A stretch of DNA of 50,927 nt. Origin: Calcarisporiella thermophila CBS 279.70 (lineage: Eukaryota > Calcarisporiellomycota). Shown piece after piece: positions 10,514-22,153 of this stretch (positions are counted from its first letter, which is position 1; each line of letters starts with the position of its first letter). The translations under genes and the position numbers were made by a program. The notes under the pieces were generated by a model. It was not told the origin of the DNA. It made no database searches and worked only from the letters and a program-made list of their open reading frames with translations. Location: contig NW_027192237.1 in NCBI RefSeq assembly GCF_041956535.1, positions 7,351-58,277 of the forward strand, read 5' to 3'.

Positions 10514-11465
10514 AAGGAACCAAATTAAAATAAGAATAGTAGGAGTAAAGAATTATATGTTAATAGTTATCGATAATGACGGTGCTATATGTAGAGAAAT
10601 GAGAAATATGCCAACTAATGCAATGACGAAGCCTGAATGCCACCTTTTATAGTTTTGACTGGAATTACTTCAGATGTGTTAAAACCGGGGTTAGATAAGT
10701 CCGGAGATGATCGCTGTTCCGGATTTATTCACTAAGAAAGTCTGCTATTTCCGAATAATGGGTTAATTGAATTTTTTATGTATTTTAATAAACCACAGTA
10801 AGTTATATAAATAATGGTTTGTGTTACCACAACAGAAATAAATACCCGAAGGTCATCATCAAGATCTCTCGGTGAAATATTATGCTGGTAGAAACAATAG
10901 TCCATAAAACCCGAATCCTTTTTGCCCTCAAACTTCGTTATCCTACTCTTGGCTCTAACTAATGGATGTTTCTATATTTGAATCAATGATCGTAGGAAAT
11001 TGGCAAATGATATTGCGCCGAATATCCGAATACCAAATTTTTATTAGCCTATACACGCTACATAACAAATGATTGCTAACCAATGTTTCATAATTAAGCA
11101 AAGGAGTAGGTTTACATTGGGCTATGCTCAGTGATTTATTTTCACTTTTTTTTGTTCAAATCAAGCAAAAACAGTTTTGTGATGGCTCCTTTTGCAAACT
11201 TAATAAATGTAATGTAGTGACCATTTCGCGATTCACAAGAAGGGCTCTGTTATCCTTATTACAGTGGAAATTCAGTTAATATATATGTACGGGGGATTAC
11301 ATTATGGTGTAGGGGAGGGACCTACGTTGTTTTTTTTGTGAATGACGGAGCATGCAGCAGATAAAGCATGAAGGATAATTTAGCCCGGAGCCAGTGAATG
11401 AGAGAAAAGTATTATTAATATACTATTCAACTAGCAATATCATGTATTGGTATTAATTGATTATA
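10514..11465. other. AT-rich intergenic DNA
   Basis: Promoter side of the SnoaL-like gene and 3' flank of the broken carbonic anhydrase. No open frame, RNA gene or repeat boundary is convincing. Confidence 0.5.
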
Positions 11466-11836
11466 TTAGTATTTATCGGCATATATATCCTTGTTGGAAT
11501 GAAGCCAATTGTAAATAAAACCGTACTGTTTGTTTTGCATAGATGCCGTAATGCCACCACAATGGCTATGGCCACAAACAATGATGAAGTCAACTTTGAT
11601 CACTTCAACCGCATACTGCAAAACGCTCAAAAGGCTCATATTAGTATTGTCACATACATTGACAATATTACGGTGAAACCAGTAGATCACCAGGATCTAG
11701 AAAAAAGCAGTTGTCGGTAAAAAGGGTGCAAAGTTTCTAACTCATAAGTAGTTGCACATAACATATTTAAAGATTTCCGTCTCAGGAACTCGAGCATCGG
11801 CGCAACCTAATTGAATAAGGTCAACACTGCCCTACA
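11466..11836 (-). pseudogene. beta-carbonic anhydrase, frameshifted fragment
   Basis: Two exon-like blocks read on the minus strand. The first (about 11836-11762) contains LGCADARVPETEIF, the CxDxR zinc-ligand motif of beta-class carbonic anhydrases. It is preceded by a splice-acceptor-like TTTTTTTGTAGGGCAG. The second (about 11698-11466) contains DPGDLLV, then HRNIVNV, SVLQYAV and IIVCGHSHCGG, which supplies the zinc-binding His and Cys. Between DPGDLLV and HRNIVNV the frame shifts by one base (about 11670-11685). The frame then ends at NWLHSNKDIY, short of the C-terminal domain. Carbonic anhydrases interconvert CO2 and bicarbonate; this copy looks inactive. The start would lie rightward, towards the gap at 12144. 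Confidence 0.75.
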
Positions 11837-12143
11837 AAAAAATATCATAACGAAATTTGTTAGAAAGTATAAATAAAACAATGATTTACCTTGATAAATC
11901 ATAGTGAAATTTGATCAAATCAGGGATGTAAGACTGATATATTTGTAAAATTGGATAGTGGTTTTTCACGTGATATTAAATAACTGGCTGTAAACCTTTA
12001 GTTGCGAGTAATTAACGCCATGATATTGGAGTTTGAGATAATTCAATTTCAAAGTTAGAATTAGGTTAAGTAATTCTGGCCCTAAAAAATTATCGTTCAG
12101 TTTGACTTGGCCCAGTTCCACAGCCGAAATCAAATATTGCGCT

Positions 12144-13132
12144 NNNNNNNNNNNNNNNNNNNNNNNNNNNNNNNNNNNNNNNNNNNNNNNNNNNNNNNNN
12201 NNNNNNNNNNNNNNNNNNNNNNNNNNNNNNNNNNNNNNNNNNNNNNNNNNNNNNNNNNNNNNNNNNNNNNNNNNNNNNNNNNNNNNNNNNNNNNNNNNNN
12301 NNNNNNNNNNNNNNNNNNNNNNNNNNNNNNNNNNNNNNNNNNNNNNNNNNNNNNNNNNNNNNNNNNNNNNNNNNNNNNNNNNNNNNNNNNNNNNNNNNNN
12401 NNNNNNNNNNNNNNNNNNNNNNNNNNNNNNNNNNNNNNNNNNNNNNNNNNNNNNNNNNNNNNNNNNNNNNNNNNNNNNNNNNNNNNNNNNNNNNNNNNNN
12501 NNNNNNNNNNNNNNNNNNNNNNNNNNNNNNNNNNNNNNNNNNNNNNNNNNNNNNNNNNNNNNNNNNNNNNNNNNNNNNNNNNNNNNNNNNNNNNNNNNNN
12601 NNNNNNNNNNNNNNNNNNNNNNNNNNNNNNNNNNNNNNNNNNNNNNNNNNNNNNNNNNNNNNNNNNNNNNNNNNNNNNNNNNNNNNNNNNNNNNNNNNNN
12701 NNNNNNNNNNNNNNNNNNNNNNNNNNNNNNNNNNNNNNNNNNNNNNNNNNNNNNNNNNNNNNNNNNNNNNNNNNNNNNNNNNNNNNNNNNNNNNNNNNNN
12801 NNNNNNNNNNNNNNNNNNNNNNNNNNNNNNNNNNNNNNNNNNNNNNNNNNNNNNNNNNNNNNNNNNNNNNNNNNNNNNNNNNNNNNNNNNNNNNNNNNNN
12901 NNNNNNNNNNNNNNNNNNNNNNNNNNNNNNNNNNNNNNNNNNNNNNNNNNNNNNNNNNNNNNNNNNNNNNNNNNNNNNNNNNNNNNNNNNNNNNNNNNNN
13001 NNNNNNNNNNNNNNNNNNNNNNNNNNNNNNNNNNNNNNNNNNNNNNNNNNNNNNNNNNNNNNNNNNNNNNNNNNNNNNNNNNNNNNNNNNNNNNNNNNNN
13101 NNNNNNNNNNNNNNNNNNNNNNNNNNNNNNNN
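12144..13132. other. assembly gap (989 N)
   Basis: A run of N. Any open frame drawn across it is meaningless. The upstream exons of the broken carbonic anhydrase or the 3' end of the CACTA-type relic may lie inside. Confidence 0.99.
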
Positions 13133-13163
13133 CTGATTATTATGAGCAGAATGATTTAGTTAC

Positions 13164-14053
13164 CTCCACTTCAGCATATATCTCTTTCTTCTCGAAAACT
13201 TCTGGCATATTATGATGTCTCTCATTGATATCTACCTCCATTATTGCCTATAATATATATTTGCAAAAAGGATCTACTATTATTCTATTTTTTTTTCAAT
13301 GGGCGATAAACCTACCGCAACTGTATAGCCAATGCGCCTGAAATCATTGCAATATCTTCTACATTTGATCGAACTAAGTATATGGCCATCCTGAGTTCGG
13401 AGACGGCCGTATTGAAAACCAATTCTAGAGACATCCTGTACCAACATAATATGATATTACACTATACTGTATTACTTTTTATTGTTCAGTTAAATATTTG
13501 ATTACCTGTTGCTCAGAGATGTTGGTGATGCCATCCAAAATATACAGTATGCATAGTGCTGCTTGAGACGACGATATTCAAGTTTGTTTAATTCATGCTG
13601 CTTCCTCTGCCAATACAGCTCTTCTGGACGGTCTTTTAATGCTAATATATTTTTCTTCACCCAAGTTGCGCAAGGTTTTTTAGTGGGAAAGCTGCGAGAT
13701 GCGAATGAGGGTAAATACCGGATATGATTTAATTGCTCTCGGATCTTTAATTGATTTACGAGAGAAGTGTAAGGATGAACTCTTGATCTAGTTTAAAATG
13801 ATGAGGAATAGAAGTGAGTAAAATTTATCACAAAATATAATACATATTCAAAGAAAAGCGAGATAGTAGCTGATGATACTAGTACCTGACATACTGCCCA
13901 ATCATACCGCAATACCTCTCCATTGGAAATTGCCAATAGGCCCATGGAGGGCCATGTTGTAGAATCGAGTCGGCGACATGGAGTATAGGGTGTAAGGAAA
14001 TTCGATGTGCCGACAAGTATTCGATACTCTGCCCAGAGTATTCTCTAAATACA
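13164..14053 (-). pseudogene. CACTA/EnSpm-type (Tnp2-like) transposase C-terminal relic
   Basis: The informative frame in the first block (14053-13886) reads LHVADSI...HGPPWAYW, then QFPMERYCGMIG. This is the hallmark of the region after the Tnp2 catalytic domain in CACTA-like transposases. Across a likely intron (13885-13789) it continues SRVHPYTSLVNQ. A further exon (13435-13316) reads FQYGRLRTQDGHILSSI, and 13247-13164 reads EVDINERHHNMPEVF, which resembles the conserved tail of these proteins. Intron-like joins are 13506-13436 and 13315-13248. In 13788-13507 the first and last parts are in different frames, so a frameshift is present near 13560. The catalytic domain is missing. A different frame over 14123-13902 is a shadow. 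Confidence 0.6.
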
Positions 14054-14721
14054 CTAACAAAAATGCGTTAGCTTTGTTAATCAATCTGTTATCTTCAATA
14101 TATGGCCAACTATTACTCTGCATAATGTAGATAGAACAAGTGTAGATTCCCCCATACCGTTTGGATGTTCGTACTAGTCAATGACCAAGCAAGGCAGAGG
14201 CGAACAGCCGAAACGAACTTAAGCCAACCTTTTAACACTCTTCATTTAGAAAACATGACATTGAATGTTAAATGCTGGGTTGAAAGCTTTAGACAGGCGA
14301 TCATTACCTCGGAGGCATATGCTCTTTAAGACGATATATATACCATAATCTAGAATTCTTTACTAAAGCAACATGTATTGCCCTAAGGATTAATTTGCGC
14401 TAAGATACTGCAATTACTAAAAATACTTAATTACGATCAAATATGATTGGAGTAAAATTTCAATAGTCTGATCTAAGTAACTGGACACGTTTTATCAAAC
14501 ATTTATAGCCTATATTAATTAAATCTTTGATTTTAGATACGAAGCACCTGATTGCTTATGACTTGCAACGTGGCACGATATTCTATATCACAACCTTTGG
14601 ATAAAAACATTCGTTAATTTTTCCCAAGGTACCCCCAATTCTTTATTTTTATTTTTTATTTATTTTTATTCCTTATTTTATTTTTCTTTCAAATATTCTA
14701 ACCATCAAGAAGCGCTTTTCA
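14054..14721. other. intergenic region between two divergent genes
   Basis: This spans the acceptor-side sequence of the CACTA-like relic (TTTTTGTTAG at about 14054-14064 on the minus strand) and the promoter side of the six-exon gene at 14722. A T-rich tract lies at 14640-14690, just upstream of that gene's ATG. Nothing else is recognised. Confidence 0.45.
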
Positions 14722-16095
14722 ATGGACCATGTTCATCCAGATTTCGATATTTTCGTCCATTTCCTCGTAGAATTATTCCCAGCTGAAGCACTTTTGTCGC
14801 TCGCTACAGCAGCAAACAGGCGCAGAGAAATATTGATGGAGCATGAGAGAAATCAAAGCACCAGTAATAATAATGCTTGTAACAACTTCAATTCTATAAT
14901 CACCCCTGCTTGCTCAGCAGGTAATTTGGACTCTCCCAATGCAAGCCAGGAAACTTCTGAGAATGCTTGGCAAGATAGAAGTAGTAACCAAAGAAGTAAC
15001 GATAGTGATTTGGCAAGTGATGCAGAGGTACGTGCTCTTGAATTGTGAATTGGTTTTCATATACACTCCTTTTTACTAGATATATTAACAAAGCAATAAT
15101 TGAACCATGTTAGAAGGTAGCGAATGGCGAACGTGGCATTAGGAAACCAAAGCTTTTTGGAAATAAAAGCTATATTAATGTTGCGGCATACTTGAATATT
15201 GATCCGACTGATGCCAGAATGTATCGTGTAAATAATTGTAGAGCATTATGTTTAATAAGGAATAGAACTACTGTAAATCTTAAACTGTGATATTATAGGA
15301 TGTGTTACGGCGTATCATGAAAGAGTTAGGTATGGATTTTAATAAACCCTATAACGCTCAATATCAGTACATTACTAAAAGAGTGGTACGAAAGGTACAT
15401 CGCAATATGACCACTGTTAGCGTCAAGATTTCATTTTTTAGTAATTTCGATTTAGTTTATAAAGGAGGCAGATGACTTTCCTACTACTCAGGGCGATTGG
15501 GCTATATACGAATTGATAAAGCAGCTAATACATAATAGACGTATCTAGCTCTTCCATGCGCTTTTCTACTCCCCATTTAATTGTATAATACTAACTACCA
15601 CTTTTATTATTTTAATATGCATAGGTGCTTACCAATCAGTAAAAGCAAAGGGTATTGCTACACAACCAAGCAGAACTACTGACGAGGCGGAGGATCAAGA
15701 CTCGAATGTTGAACTAAGCACTGTAGAAAGCGATATCCAGGAAGAAGTTTCCAGCGTGTCAGATGAAGGTGGCATATCAACTTCAATTAACTTCAACATC
15801 ATTTGAAGATTAATATTTTCGCTTATCTATTTCTATAGATAATAATATTAATGAGAATCTCAGAGTATCTCCTGCAGATTTAAGAGAGTTTATTCGAAGC
15901 GAAGTGCGTGAAATGACAGGAAACCTAGGTCATTTAGTATCATATCACGCAAGGAGAGGAGGGGTCCAAATTACCTATTTAACGGGTAGAGGCAGAGGCA
16001 GAGGCAAAGGCAGAGGAAAGAAAATTAGTATTGAAAATAGACCGAGAAGATATCAGCCAACAAGAGCAGCCAGAAAGGAAAGCAAAAATGGATAA
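14722..16095 (+). CDS. unrecognised six-exon gene, 330-aa protein with RG-rich C-terminus
   Basis: Exons inferred from GT...AG sites and frame are 14722-15027, 15114-15227, 15299-15394, 15465-15540, 15625-15768 and 15839-16095. Introns are 70-86 nt. All phases agree and the sum is 993 nt (330 codons plus stop), which strongly supports a real gene. The N-terminus (MDHVHPDFDIFVHFLVELF) is followed by an Asn/Ser-rich acidic linker. A conserved-looking core spans exons 2-4 (KPKLFGNKSYINVAAYLNID, then FPTTQGDWAIYELI). An acidic Ser/Glu-rich stretch follows, then a basic tail with GRGRGRGKGRGKK, which is RGG-like and may bind nucleic acid. No family is recognised. It faces away from the CACTA-like relic at 14053, so it could be a passenger gene of that transposon or an ordinary host gene. 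Confidence 0.7.
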
Positions 16096-16379
16096 TAAAT
16101 ATATATATCAGAATTAAATAAATACCTATTATTTACTACTAATTACCTATTCGTTAAATATTCATTATTAACTCTACAAAGTGCTATCAAAAGGGGAACA
16201 TAAAAGAGCATATAGAATATATGTGACGATAAGAAAACGTATAGGAACATAGAGGTTTTGTTCGGGTTTCATAATGCCCGATGTTTTCTAAACATTTTAT
16301 TTATCCGAGTTTTTTGTAGGGCTGAGATGAAATAGAAACATGACAATTCAAATTTTATATAATAGAAAAATAACAAAAC

Positions 16380-17216
16380 TCATTTCCTATTCCAAAGGAA
16401 ATAGTGAGAACAAAATCTATAATCCATCATAAAACCTTTTAAAGCAATTGAACCAACCGTTCCCTTTCGATGTTCGATTCTCGGACGAAACTCTTTTACC
16501 AGGAGAATCCATCGTGCAATATGTCCCACTGGATCCACAGTATCCATGATCTGCTTAAAAGCACTGTGATCGGTTTGTACGACTATCTCATACCCGTAAC
16601 TAAAAGGCTTAAATTTCTTAAGTACCCAGCACACAGCAAGTACCTCTTTTTCGGTAGGTGTATAATTAAGTTCTGCTGGTCGTAAATTTCGACTAACGCA
16701 TGCAACAATGTACTCAGCACCTTGGCCATTACGTTGTGCAAGAATAGCTACAAGACCATTGTTGCTAGCATCAGTTTGGACATAAAAAGGACGAGTAAAA
16801 TCAGGATGTTGCAGAACTGGTGCTTTCACTAAAGCTTCACGAATCTCTTTGAAGGCATCACGTTGGCGATCTCCAAATTGAAAAACCACGTTTTTCCTAG
16901 TTAGATCGCTTAAGGGTTTCGCCCTCTGAGAGAAGTTTTTAATAAACCTGGGGTAATAACTAGATAACCCATAAAAACGACGCACTTCTGTGAGATTGGT
17001 TGGTTCTTGAAAATCTGCGATCGCCTGAAACTTTTCGGGATCAGTCCTAATGTCCTCTTCTCCGATAGTGTGGCCCAAGTACTTGCCCTCTCGTCGGAAG
17101 AGCTTACACTTGTTCTTCTTTATCTTAAGGCCGGCACCGTTGAGAGCTTCAAACACTTTCTTCAAATGTTCGAAATGTTCTTCCACTGATGCTGAGAAAA
17201 CCAACAGATCATCCAT
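16380..17216 (-). pseudogene. gypsy B reverse transcriptase (thumb) and RNase H
   Basis: It opens at MDDLLVFSASVEEH, the polymerase active-site YxDD region. The residue before it is disrupted by a TAG. It then reads KYLGHTIG and FYGLSSYYPRFIKNFS. RNase H follows, with YVQTDASNNGLVAILAQ and YTPTEKEVLAVCWVLKKF, then VVQTDHSAF. It ends after VKEFRPRIEHRKG without a recognisable integrase. Confidence 0.85.
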
Positions 17217-19400
17217 CTAGGGCAGACAGAAATTCCACTTCATGCCCGCACAAACAACGTCGATCATAAAGTGCCTCTCAAGCGTTTCTTGACACCCCCC
17301 TTTTTTAATATTACGAATCATACTTCCTATAAGGATAAAACAACAAATAAATATTATATTTTTTTGCATAACCTTATAACATCAGCTCTCATTCCATGCA
17401 CATCAAGGAGTGCTATGTTTGTCACTTTTCAAGGGTAAACGCGTTTTAAACCGAAATTTTTTTGGGACATATTTGCTCGTTTAGTCCAGTGTGGATTAAT
17501 ACCCTTGTAATTCAACAACAAAATGCAACCATTGCCCGAAATTTATCCCATGTATTCTGTTAGCCTCGCTTTTACGTTGAAAAGTAGCAGAAGCATTTGT
17601 TAGGCCAAATGCCATAACGTTGAACTCAAAGAGGCCAAGCGGAGAGGTAAACGCAGTCTTCTCTTTATCCGCTTCCTCGAGCTCAATTTGTCAGAAACCC
17701 GATGCCATATCAATAGTTGAGAATACTCTCGCACCTCGCAGATGAGAGAAATAATCTTGCGAGTTCGGGACAAAGGATAACTCTCCCTTTTTGTAACATC
17801 ATTCAGGCGGCGATAATCGACAGCCATCCGCGTAGTTCCATCCTGTTTTTCCACAGGGTTCAACGGTGCCACCCACGGAATTTTGGACGGTCGGACGATG
17901 CCGTTGTCTATAATATGCCTCAATTCCTGAATCGCAGGGTCTCGAAAAGTAGGAGAGAGTCGACGTGGTGGAATATTAATGGGTTTCGCATCCCCAGTAT
18001 CAATTCCATTTCGAACGACGTTAGTACGCCCGGGTTTCCTTGGGTTACCCGCGAAAACTTGAAGGAATCTCCCGAGCAAATTCGCAATTTGCTCGCGTAC
18101 TTCAGGGAAATCACACTCAGCCGTAGTGTCGACATTCACCCCCTCAGGAGTCTTCCCTTCAAGGATGGAAGAAGGAGTTGGAACGGGTTGCTCAGAATGG
18201 ATAGTTCTTATAACTTCTTTCCCATGGCGATATAACACTTCATCTTTACATTCAATGAAAAAGTCATGCTTTCCCAACGTAGTCATATCGAGAATGACAT
18301 CGTATAGGGATACAGGAACCACAAGCATCGACTCAGTCATCGAGTACGTTCCAAGTTGAATGGGCATGGTTGTTTTTCCAAATACATCGCTCTGTTGAAA
18401 GAAAGTCGACCAAGCCTGTACACAAGGAGTCGGCTGTACTGAGAGGCCTAGGCGATTTACAATAGATTGACTCACTAGCGCTCTCGCCACGCCAGTATAT
18501 AGAAAGACAGGTATCAGTTGGGTATTAATAGTCGCAGTGACCACTAATGTCCTTGATTGGGGCGAAATGTTAACTGCGGAAGTAGTCACAAATTTCTTCG
18601 GACAATTTGGTGCAAAGTGATTTGGATCTCCGCACACATAGCATCTCTTGAGCTCTTTCGAATCCTTCGAGTCTTTCGCTTCATCCCTGGCTTTATCATC
18701 CCTTTCAGCCCTTTCAGCCCTACGGTAACAACGTGGACGGCTCTTTTTATTCGAACTACCTTCGTTCGACTTAGACTTGGAACTCTCTTCCAGTATAGCC
18801 TGGCGCATTGCCATTACTCGCTGGTTCTTCGATTTATATGTAAGGTGAACGTCCTCTGCCTGACATAACAACCTCACGGCAGTCTCCAGATCCTTGCATA
18901 GGCCCCAGTTCACATATACTGCAATTGAATCTCTAACTGCTCCTCTCAGGAGCCCAACTTGGTTCTTATCCGTAAACATTATTTCGCGCCTTTGAAGGAG
19001 CTTCTCAAGCTCTTCACACACGACAGCGACATGTTCCCCGTCGTGCTGCTTCAAGTTGAAGAGTTTAGCGAGATAATAATATATATCACGCTCGTGCATA
19101 TGCAGCCACACTAATTCACCAAGCGCAGAATGCCGCTTGAAGCTCACACTAGAGTTGGGGTTTTGTTGGACATAAGTTTCGGCAAAACCAATTAATGCAC
19201 CGACCCCATCAGCAAGTTCGGGATTGTGTTGTATGTTAGTTTGCCCAATGATTTTCTCAGCCGCAATTCGAGGATTGTGCTCGTTGAATGCGAGAAAGTA
19301 GAATGCTACATCTGTCGATTTTATGTTTCTCATTAGAATCAAGTGTTCGAAATTTGCCTTCTTTGTCCTGCTAAAAGTCTGGGCTTTAGAGAAAATTAAT
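16380..19400 (-). mobile_element. Ty3/gypsy retrotransposon B, decayed, no LTRs found
   Basis: The minus-strand order is gag, zinc knuckle, protease, reverse transcriptase, RNase H, which is typical of gypsy elements. I could not find matching LTRs on either side; the right boundary lies near the start of gag-like sequence at about 19400. No integrase is seen after RNase H, so the 3' part is missing. Its sequence differs from gypsy A and D. Confidence 0.8.
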
Positions 19401-19507
19401 AAATCATTAATAGAGAAAGCTAATAACATTACGAAGCAAATAATAAAGCTGAGCTTAGATATAGGAGTAGACGAAGTATTTAACATAATTGTTGATATAG
19501 ATATCAA
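17600..19507 (-). pseudogene. gypsy B gag-protease-RT polyprotein, N-terminal part
   Basis: A 635-codon frame. Roughly the first 55 residues look like translated non-coding sequence; gag proper seems to begin near MRNIKSTDV. A zinc knuckle CYVCGDPNHFAPNCP (CX2CX4HX4C) follows a basic Arg/Lys/Glu/Asp-rich segment. In the protease the catalytic motif expected as LDTGA reads LYTGV, so the active-site Asp is lost. The reverse transcriptase begins at INIPPRRLSPTFRD and continues through MAVDYRRLNDVTKRESYPL. The frame then shifts: the continuation STIDMASGF, FTSPLGLFEFNVMAFGLTNA is readable in another frame at about 17720-17600. Confidence 0.85.
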
Positions 19508-22153
19508 ACGTGTGTTTATAAGGTCAAATATGAATTATAATATAAATAAGCAATGAGTTTTGATTTATATTGTGAATTCATCGAAATATTTATACAATTT
19601 CAGTCCAGTACTGTTTCTATAAGATATCAATATTATACATACGATGGTCACATTGCAAAATACAAACTAAATTTGTTGAAATAGTCTTTTTATCCAAATT
19701 CGACCATAGCCTGTAAATGTAGATTAAGGGCAGAAGGAAGGCAACTCTCTTGGAAGATTCCAGAGAGAGTAGACCAAGTACATAAATATCAGCGTCATCC
19801 AGAGTTATAGTAGAAATTGGAGTGGTTGGTTTATGGCTCATCATCAATCCTTATATAAAGTCTGTAGGGTGAAAATACTGTAAAATAGAGAAAGTATAAG
19901 CGCATGTATAAAGGACTGAGTACCTTCGTGATTCCCTAGATATTTACTAATGCTTCACGTATTTTTTCAGAGTTTTTTATATGGAGAAATGTTTACAAAC
20001 TATAGTAATATTGTGGCGTCAGAGCATTATAGAAAAACGCGGAAGTTTTTCCGTCTTTTCTATATGCTTCTATACTTTATCTATTCAATTTCACCTGGTG
20101 AATTTTGTAGATGTAAGAAGTTAGTAATAAAGATTACTTTGAACTTTCTCCCTATATCTTTTTTATTAGAATATTTCAAGCAGATAGCACATTCTACTGT
20201 TTTCATAGTCTTAGTTACAGTGTTGAAAATGAGTTTTACCACCGCCTTATTGTTGGTACTTGACTTTGCACAAGCGCAGCAATCCTCCTCTAACCTACCA
20301 AGAAACATTTCGAATGAGAGCTTTTAAAAATTAAACTAACAGCAGTTTACATTTACTAGAATTCTACCAAGATATACACTGTACTAGCCTCACTCCTACT
20401 TCGACATGCAATGTTTCGAAATCGAGATAAATTAAAGGACGGGAACAGGAGTACTTTTCAATTATACCTAGAACTGCCTGAGAAAAGATCAATATAAAAA
20501 TGTAACATCCTATCTTACCCCGATCAAGTAATTGGTATATGTTATAGATTTTCACTTTTTTGAGACGAGAGGATTGTCAAGCCAATACCTATAAATACAA
20601 CAACTCGAGATTTTTATGAACCAAATCTTACTCAATACTCTTAGCTTGGCGTTACTTCGTTTCCTTAATTTTTTCCAATAGATATAATGCATTTACTTTT
20701 CAAGCATATAGGTGAAGGAGCTTTTTTCAGCGACACGCTATTTTACTCAATTATCTTATTGTATCACAATTAGCTACTTTTATGTTGCTCACTAGATAGA
20801 TGAATATCCGTTTTCTGATGGAGAATCGCAGGCGACCACATATTAACACCCTCTGTTTGGGAGCAAATTGGAACTGAAATGGACGAATGCCGGAAAAAAA
20901 TTCCAAGATGCTTTGGACGACCACCACGCAACATCCATAAGCACAATAAGTAATATGGCTGAAGAGTGGATGAACTGGACCACCCGATTTTTTCTTACTT
21001 TTCTCGATGTTAAGTTCCCGTTCAGGTCAAGGACCAGTGGATTCTTTATTAGATGACTTAACCATTGTACGTTGTATTTATATCCATTATCTACCTGTCT
21101 CTAGAATATAAGATGGGTAGGCTAAATTCGTATCGGTCGTCTGACTTGGTCTTATTTGGACTATCACAAACACGGATATAAGTTCTTTACGGAAAAACCT
21201 CGAGTCGCTTTATGAATATTACATAGGAAAACTTCAAAACAGTGGCATGAATTTTTTTAAAATAATTTTATTATTTTTTGGTAGAGAATACACCGGAGAA
21301 ACAAGGAAGTTATTTCCTTTACATCATATAGTTTTTTTATTGTTTTTTTCACGTCCATGGTTCTATCCTGGATTAAGCACCGTCATGAAATTTCTAGCAA
21401 TTCCCAATGAAGAGATATAGTAGTATAATGGTGCCATATTTAAATTACATTTATTCTCTTTCATAATTGAATAGAAACATGCTGTTCTTCAGTTTTCTTA
21501 TTCTGGACTAAAAGATCAAAACGGCATCTTTATGCAAATCTTAGGAGTCAGATGACATACAAAGAGCAACTTAGTCACATTCAAATTACCACAATTTTTG
21601 CATTAATAATGATTTCCTCTATGAGAAAGCGTCCTGCTCGCTGGTCAAATAAAAGTGTCTAATCAAAAATAACTCTTTGTTTAGACACGATTAAAGCTTC
21701 TGTGTTAGCTCATTTTTACTCAAATTTAAAGGATTTTTTTAAAGAGGCTTAAATCCCTGGCCTACACTCACGGCCGATATATGTCTCCTAAATTTTTATC
21801 GGCCCGAATTATTTTTCTTGGGCCGAGACGGATAAATTTCTACGAAATGCATTCCATGATTTCCCTATTCACCATAGCAAAAATAATTATGAACCAATAA
21901 TTTATCTAGTGTGTTTCCTAAGAAATTAAAATTTCAGCGGAGTTTACTTAGTGGTTGCTTATTACCGGGAAGCTAAGTTCCGTAATTTAAAACTCTATCA
22001 TTAGTCATACATATCGTACGAAACTCGGAGATAGATCCTCCAACCTCTATTTAAGCATTCATCCAGGAAATTTTTTACAATAACCTTCTTTATATTCTCA
22101 ATTTTATCCGTTATCAGCGTATATACTATTATTATTAATTCCAAGTTTCAACA
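19508..22153. other. long AT-rich intergenic region
   Basis: About 2.6 kb between gypsy B and the N-acetyltransferase gene. Short frames exist (for example 20868-21056 and a frame on the minus strand at 20364-20555 with a hydrophobic N-terminus), but none has a recognisable motif or splice support. A dispersed repeat lies at 21735-21990. The last 110 bp before the next gene include CTATTTAAG (22047-22055), a possible TATA-like element. Confidence 0.45.
21735..21990 (-). repeat. dispersed repeat, copy 1 (pair with 45400-45660)
   Basis: The reverse complement of this stretch aligns with 45400-45660. Shared landmarks are AAGTAAACTCCGC, TATTGGTTCA, GGGAAATCA-like, and AAATTTAT followed by GTCTCGGCCCAAG. 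It has no coding capacity. It is likely a non-autonomous element of unknown class; the ends are not sharply defined. Confidence 0.55.

Noticed and set aside
11457-11720. Plus-strand frame of 87 codons
   Set aside because: It overlaps the minus-strand beta-carbonic anhydrase motifs, which are specific; the plus frame has no motif.
11831-11845. CCCTACAAAAAAA similar to the MITE ends at 36098 and 40838
   Set aside because: Here it fits the splice acceptor before the carbonic anhydrase exon, and no paired inverted arm lies nearby.
12102-13159. Long open frames of over 300 codons
   Set aside because: They run through the N gap, so nearly all their codons are undefined. The same applies to frames across 40985-41202 and 48877-49556.
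13902-14123. Minus-strand frame of 73 codons
   Set aside because: A neighbouring frame on the same strand carries the CACTA-type motifs. This one is a shadow even though it has an ATG.
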